The notes under the pieces were generated by a model. It saw nothing but the letters and a program-made list of their open reading frames with translations. It ran no database searches and was not told the DNA's origin. From the NCBI RefSeq assembly GCF_028280385.1, contig NZ_JANQLX010000003.1:124001-188000 (forward strand): 64,000 nucleotides of DNA, written 5' to 3'. Both the position numbers and the translations under genes were made by a program. Source of the stretch: Allomuricauda sp. (GTDB lineage: Bacteria > Bacteroidota > Bacteroidia > Flavobacteriales > Flavobacteriaceae). Of this stretch, positions 59,967-64,000 are shown one piece after another (the first letter of the stretch is position 1; every line of letters starts with the position of its first letter).

Positions 59967-61283
59967 ATGGATGCAAAAATGATAGAAAGGGCCAAAGAGG
60001 TCTTGGACAATAATTATCAAGAAGGAGGATTTACCATTCCATGTGAAGGATTGTATCCTTTCCAATGGAAATGGGATTCCGGTTTTATAGCCTTGGGTTT
60101 TGCGCATTACGATATGGTAAAGGCCAAAACAGAGATAGAGACCTTGCTGAACTCACAATGGGGAAATGGATTTATTCCACATATTGTATTTCACAACCAT
60201 AGCGATTCCTATTTTCCTGGAGCCGATTTTCACCAATCGCACTTGCACGAACAATCCAACAAAAAATACCCGTCCACGGGTATGACGCAACCCCCCGTAA
60301 CAGGCTTTATTCTGGAAAAGATGCTGGAAATTTCGGGCCATAGCGAAGAAATGTTGGAATTCGTTCAACAACAAATCGATAAGGTGTACCAGAACCATGG
60401 ATACTTTTATAACCATCGGGACCTGGAGAATGAGGGACTGGTATACATCTATCACAACTGGGAATCTGGTACGGACAATTCCCCTATTTGGGACGATATT
60501 TGGGAGACGATGGACCCTCCTGAATATGAATTTGAAAGAAGGGATACCACCCATGTGGACCCGGCCCAAAGACCATCAAAAAGAGAATACGACCATTATC
60601 TATATATCATCGACATTGCCAAGAAATACCATTATGAAGATGATAAAATTGCAACCCATTCCCCCTTTTTGGTGTTGGACCCCTTGTTCAATGCCATATT
60701 GATACGTTCCAATGAGGCCTTGATTCGTCTTTATCGCCTTCTAGGCGGCAACAAGGACAAGATAGATTACCTAAGTTCCAAACTTTCCTTGGGAATCGAG
60801 AGCTTTAACAACAAACTGTTCAATAAGGAACTTGGGTGCTATGTGCACTATGATTTAAGAAACAACAAACAGTTGCCCTATGTCTGCTCGTCCTCCTTTT
60901 CACCTTTGTATGCAGGAGTGCCTTCAGCAGAACGCGCAAAGACCTTAGTGAATACCATGCTGGAGCGGTTTGGGGGAGAAGGGCGTTATCTATGTGCTTC
61001 CTTTGATCCCACGCATGGCCGGTTCAATCCGCGAAAATATTGGCGGGGTCCGGTTTGGATTAACCTTAATTGGTTGTTGTACCATGGCCTTCAACGGTAT
61101 GGAATGCACAATGTGGCCAAGCAAGTAAAGGAAGATACCATAGAGTTGATCACCAAGAATGGCTTTTATGAGTATTTTGATTCCAGAAAGGACAACCCGG
61201 ATTCGCCCCAGAACGGTTATGGAGGAAACAATTTTTCCTGGAGTGCCGCATTGCTGATCGATCTTTTAAAAGAGAAAAACTAA
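59967..61283 (+). CDS. GH63-type mannosylglycerate/glucosylglycerate hydrolase
   Basis: 438 residues, no signal peptide, so cytoplasmic. The (alpha/alpha)6 GH63/MGH fold is visible: YPFQWKWDSGFIALG (~30-45), NWESGTDNSPIWDD with the general acid Asp at ~170, RPSKREYDHYLYI, FDPTHGRFNPRKYWRGPVWINLNWLLYHGL (~350-380) and GFYEYFDSRKDNP with a likely base Glu at ~402, then NNFSWSAALL. The size and the QWKWDSGF and WESGTDNSP motifs match mannosylglycerate hydrolases rather than large processing glucosidases. Expected products are mannose or glucose plus D-glycerate, and a glycerate kinase lies downstream. Confidence 0.8.
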   Translation: MDAKMIERAKEVLDNNYQEGGFTIPCEGLYPFQWKWDSGFIALGFAHYDMVKAKTEIETLLNSQWGNGFIPHIVFHNHSDSYFPGADFHQSHLHEQSNKKYPSTGMTQPPVTGFILEKMLEISGHSEEMLEFVQQQIDKVYQNHGYFYNHRDLENEGLVYIYHNWESGTDNSPIWDDIWETMDPPEYEFERRDTTHVDPAQRPSKREYDHYLYIIDIAKKYHYEDDKIATHSPFLVLDPLFNAILIRSNEALIRLYRLLGGNKDKIDYLSSKLSLGIESFNNKLFNKELGCYVHYDLRNNKQLPYVCSSSFSPLYAGVPSAERAKTLVNTMLERFGGEGRYLCASFDPTHGRFNPRKYWRGPVWINLNWLLYHGLQRYGMHNVAKQVKEDTIELITKNGFYEYFDSRKDNPDSPQNGYGGNNFSWSAALLIDLLKEKN

Positions 61284-61292
61284 TACACAACC

Positions 61293-61886
61293 ATGCATTT
61301 GGATTTTGCCAAGGACTACGTGTTGGAAAATGAAAGGGTAAGCCTGCTGCCCTTGAAAGTAGAACATGTGGAACCTTTGGCAGAACTCGCAAAAGAAGAA
61401 CACCTATGGACCTATTTCTTGGGGAGATCGGATGGTAGTGCGGATTTTGAATTCTATATAAAAAATGCCATTGGCGCTAGAAAAGAGCAAAAAGAATATC
61501 CCTTCGCAGTGTTTGACAACAAACTACAAAAATTTGCAGGCTGCACCCGCTACTTTGATTATCAGCAGGACCTCAATACCATTCGACTGGGATATACCTG
61601 GTATGGGCAGGAATTTAGGGGTATAGGGCTGAATAAAAATTGCAAATACCTCATGTTTCAATTTGCGTTTGAGCAGCTTGGACTGGAAAGAGTGGGTTTA
61701 GGGGCCCATGCAGAGAACCAAATAAGTTTGGCCGCAATGAAAAGTATTGGCTGCTCCCAAGAGGGGGTCATACGCAATATGTTTCCCTCCATTCAAAACA
61801 ATGGCAGGGCGGATGCCATTCTTTTGAGCATGCTAAAAGCGGAATGGCTCGATACAAAAAAAGAAAAATTAAGACATAGATTATGA
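61293..61886 (+). CDS. GNAT family acetyltransferase (RimJ/RimL type)
   Basis: 197 residues. RimJ/RimL-like GNAT: ENERVSLLPLKVEHVEPLAELA, GYTWYGQEFRGIGLNKNCKYLMFQFAFEQLGLERVGLGAHAENQISLAAMKSIGCSQEGV. The acetyl-CoA loop is degenerate (FRGIGLNKN instead of QxxGxG/A). It lies 9 bases after the hydrolase gene and overlaps the symporter gene by 4 bases, inside the catabolic operon, so it may detoxify or modify a pathway intermediate; its acceptor is unknown. Confidence 0.86.
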   Translation: MHLDFAKDYVLENERVSLLPLKVEHVEPLAELAKEEHLWTYFLGRSDGSADFEFYIKNAIGARKEQKEYPFAVFDNKLQKFAGCTRYFDYQQDLNTIRLGYTWYGQEFRGIGLNKNCKYLMFQFAFEQLGLERVGLGAHAENQISLAAMKSIGCSQEGVIRNMFPSIQNNGRADAILLSMLKAEWLDTKKEKLRHRL

Positions 61887-63487
61887 ACTACGTTGACTAT
61901 ATCATCATTGTGGTCTATTTGGTTGGATTTTTGGGAATAGGCTACTTTTTTAAGGAGAATAAAAGTTCAGGGGATTATTTTCTCGGCGGGCGTAGTATGG
62001 GCTGGCTACCTTTGAGCCTTTCCACAATGGCAACCCAGTTGTCTGCCATCAGTTTTATTTCCGCACCCGCCTTTGTGGGCCTAAAAGAAGGTGGTGGAAT
62101 GCAATGGCTCACTTACGAATTTGGAGTGCCATTGGCCATGGCATTTTTGCTTATTGCAATTATCCCAACGCTCTATAAATCTGGTATCGTAAGCGTTTAC
62201 GAATATCTCGAACAACGTTTTGATGCCTCCTCAAGGTTGCTCATAAGTTTTGTGTTTCAAGTAAGCCGTTCAGTGGCCACAGGGGTAATGGTATATACCA
62301 TGGCCCTTATACTCCAGGCTACGGTAGGTGTTGACTTCTGGATTTCCATATTGATCATTGGGGTCATCACCCTGGTGTACTCTTTTCAAGGGGGTATGAA
62401 AGCTGTTATTTGGGGCGACGTGATCCAGATGATCATTCTGTTTTTGGGAATAATCATTTGCCTGGCCTTCGGGATAAGTGAATTGGGAGGATTTGACAAT
62501 TTTCTCACCCATGTAGATCACGATCGGATAACCGCGGTGGATTTTGGCAAATGGGGGTTCAATAATGCGGATAAACAAGATGAATTTGGGTTTTGGCCCA
62601 TGGTGATCGGCGGATTTTTTCTTTATGCCTCCTATTATGGAACGGACCAAACCCAATCGCAGAGGTTACTCTCGGCCAAAGGAATGCCCACTATCAAAAA
62701 ATTGTTGTTGGCCAACGGATTGTTCCGGTTTCCGCTTACACTGACGTACTGTATTATGGGTCTTGTTTTGGGAACCTTGCTTCTGCAAGATGGAAGTTTT
62801 CAGGCCTCAATGGATGCCGTGTATCAGGCCAACATAGGTTCGTTGGAAGGAAAAAAAGCCGATTTGATGGTGCCCGTTTTTATTATCAAGTATTTACCTA
62901 ACGGTGTCATCGGGATATTGATCGTGGCGATTATGTCCGCGGCAATGTCATCGCTTAGTTCCACGGTCAACTCCCTTTCCGCGGTTACCATGGAAGATTT
63001 TGTAAAAAGGTTCAAGCCCGATTTGGATGACAAAAAATATGTTTTTACCTCTAGGTTGTTGTCCTTGTTCTGGGGATTGGTTTGCTTGTTCTTTGCCTTT
63101 TTCGCAGGAAACATAGAAGGAACGGTAATAGAAGTGATCAACAAGATCAGTTCCATATTTTACGGCCCTATATTGGCCGCGTTTATTCTGGCTATTCTTA
63201 CCAAAAAAACACATGCTTTGGGGGCCAATTTGGGAATCGTGGTAGGAGTGCTCTTCAACATGTACTTATGGTTGTATGTACCGGAGGTGTTCTGGTTTTG
63301 GTGGAATGCCATTGGGTGCTTGGTTACCATACTGGTGGCCGTGGCTGTAAGTTATTTGATCAGGCAAAAAGTGAACGAAGGTTTGGAAGTTGTGTACTAT
63401 CCAGGTAGAAAAGAGCTCTATATTTTATTGGGATTCTTTCTTTTCATCGTATTATTGAGCATGGGATTACCTTACTTTTTCAGTTAA
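61883..63487 (+). CDS. Sodium:solute symporter (SSS family)
   Basis: 534 residues with about 13-14 helices. SSS signatures: SSGDYFLGGRSMGWLPLSLSTMATQLSAISFISAPAFVG (~28-65), GGMKAVIWGDVIQMIILF (~170), YYGTDQTQSQRLLSAKG (~250) and VAIMSAAMSSLSSTVNSLSAVTMEDF (~345-370). These carry sugars, myo-inositol or organic acids with sodium. It starts with an ATGA overlap on the GNAT gene and ends 12 bases before the glycerate kinase gene, and is the natural inner-membrane importer of the glycoside cut by the GH63 enzyme. Confidence 0.92.
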   Translation: MNYVDYIIIVVYLVGFLGIGYFFKENKSSGDYFLGGRSMGWLPLSLSTMATQLSAISFISAPAFVGLKEGGGMQWLTYEFGVPLAMAFLLIAIIPTLYKSGIVSVYEYLEQRFDASSRLLISFVFQVSRSVATGVMVYTMALILQATVGVDFWISILIIGVITLVYSFQGGMKAVIWGDVIQMIILFLGIIICLAFGISELGGFDNFLTHVDHDRITAVDFGKWGFNNADKQDEFGFWPMVIGGFFLYASYYGTDQTQSQRLLSAKGMPTIKKLLLANGLFRFPLTLTYCIMGLVLGTLLLQDGSFQASMDAVYQANIGSLEGKKADLMVPVFIIKYLPNGVIGILIVAIMSAAMSSLSSTVNSLSAVTMEDFVKRFKPDLDDKKYVFTSRLLSLFWGLVCLFFAFFAGNIEGTVIEVINKISSIFYGPILAAFILAILTKKTHALGANLGIVVGVLFNMYLWLYVPEVFWFWWNAIGCLVTILVAVAVSYLIRQKVNEGLEVVYYPGRKELYILLGFFLFIVLLSMGLPYFFS

Positions 63488-63499
63488 TGCCCAGTTCCT

Positions 63500-64000
63500 A
63501 TGAAGTTTGTTGTTGCTCCAGATAAATACAAAGGCTCCCTTACCGGGTTTCAGTTTTGTGAAGCTGTGGAAAAGGGTATTTCTATGGTATTTCCAGATGC
63601 GGAAATCCACAAGAAACCCTTGGCAGATGGTGGAGACGGCACATTGGAGGTAGTCTCTGAATATTTACAGGCGTCCAAGGAAAATGTGGTGGTCAAAGAC
63701 CCGCTTTTCAGGGATATTGAAGCGGGATACCTCCTTTCTCATGATAGACAAACGGCCTATATTGAAATGTCTGAAGCCTCTGGGTACAAATTGTTGAACA
63801 AGGCCGAATTAAATTGTATGCATACCAGCTCCTATGGAACAGGACAGATGATCAAGGATGCCCTGTTAAAAGGAGCGAGCCAAATTGTGTTGGGCATCGG
63901 GGGCAGCGCCACCAACGATTGCGGAATGGGAATGGCCTCGGCTTTGGGGTTCCAATTTTTAGATGCCCAAGGCAATGCATTGGATCCGGTGGGCAGCAAT
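63500..64000 (+). CDS. Glycerate kinase, N-terminal part (cut by window end)
   Basis: Open to the end of the window, 167 codons visible. Glycerate kinase (GarK/GlxK type) motifs: VVAPDKYKGSLTGFQFCEA, HKKPLADGGDGTLE, IEMSEASGYKLL, TSSYGTGQMIKDALLKGA and GIGGSATNDCGMGMASALGF. It phosphorylates D-glycerate to 2- or 3-phosphoglycerate. Its place after a GH63 glycosylglycerate hydrolase and a symporter makes the pathway explicit: import, hydrolysis, and entry of glycerate into glycolysis. The C-terminal domain is outside the window. Confidence 0.93.
   Translation, partial: MKFVVAPDKYKGSLTGFQFCEAVEKGISMVFPDAEIHKKPLADGGDGTLEVVSEYLQASKENVVVKDPLFRDIEAGYLLSHDRQTAYIEMSEASGYKLLNKAELNCMHTSSYGTGQMIKDALLKGASQIVLGIGGSATNDCGMGMASALGFQFLDAQGNALDPVGSN

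Overview
The window looks like chromosomal DNA of a marine member of the Flavobacteriaceae (Bacteroidota). The evidence is two kinds of TonB-linked outer-membrane transporter (a SusC/SusD pair and a lone TonB receptor), a type IX secretion sorting domain, many lipoproteins, little sign of Shine-Dalgarno sites, and recurrent promoters with the Bacteroidota -7 element TAnnTTTG. The genus cannot be fixed from the sequence alone. No CRISPR array, insertion sequence, prophage or rRNA was seen.

Layout. 1-6922: 3' end of rseP, tRNA-Asn, a LamG-repeat lipoprotein, then an exported trio (SUMF1-fold protein, Gfo/Idh/MocA oxidoreductase, hydroxypyruvate-isomerase-like TIM barrel). 7149-20548: a phosphonate-utilisation locus. 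It holds a DUF5690 MFS transporter, a TIGR03364-type FAD oxidoreductase, a phosphonatase-like hydrolase, a divergent HTH-cupin regulator, a SusC/SusD pair, an exported alkaline-phosphatase-superfamily phosphodiesterase, a PbfA-like 1-hydroxy-2-aminoethylphosphonate ammonia-lyase and an exported purple-acid-phosphatase-like enzyme. 20595-26515: a T9SS-sorted vanadium-haloperoxidase/PAP2-type protein with a small FN3 lipoprotein, HxlR regulator, DinB, an exported phosphatidylserine-decarboxylase homologue and a GNAT.

26563-33675 plus 41475-42448: sulfur metabolism. It contains a Crp/Fnr regulator, SulP anion transporter, MBL-rhodanese fusion (persulfide dioxygenase type), rhodanese lipoprotein, HMA protein, an opposing sulfite dehydrogenase/cytochrome c/fatty-acid-hydroxylase operon, and a two-part YeeE/YedE thiosulfate-type transporter. 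Three of these promoters share one palindrome (GTAAC-N4-GTTAC) at an identical distance from the -7 element. I read this as an unrecognised sulfur regulon run by the local Crp/Fnr protein.

33958-41379: an almost entirely exported catabolic set (PQQ-type dehydrogenase with cytochrome c, amidohydrolase, BASS transporter, RraA-like aldolase, two RidA imine deaminases, SelA-like PLP enzyme). It reads as a periplasmic pathway through an enamine/imine to a keto acid. 42549-55971: tRNA-Arg, a sulfatase, moaE/moaC, threonine dehydrogenase, an M28 peptidase with membrane helices, a CBS protein, a pentapeptide protein, a TetR-controlled SDR and housekeeping or hypothetical genes. 56015-64000: a LacI-controlled locus (TonB receptor, GH63-type mannosyl-/glucosylglycerate hydrolase, GNAT, SSS symporter, glycerate kinase cut by the window end). 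It best fits uptake and cleavage of a glycosylglycerate such as digeneaside, the red-algal mannosylglycerate.

The strongest candidates for something new are the SusCD-linked phosphonate locus, the sulfur operator, the glycosylglycerate locus and the exported imine pathway. All family names come from reading motifs by eye; no database search was possible.
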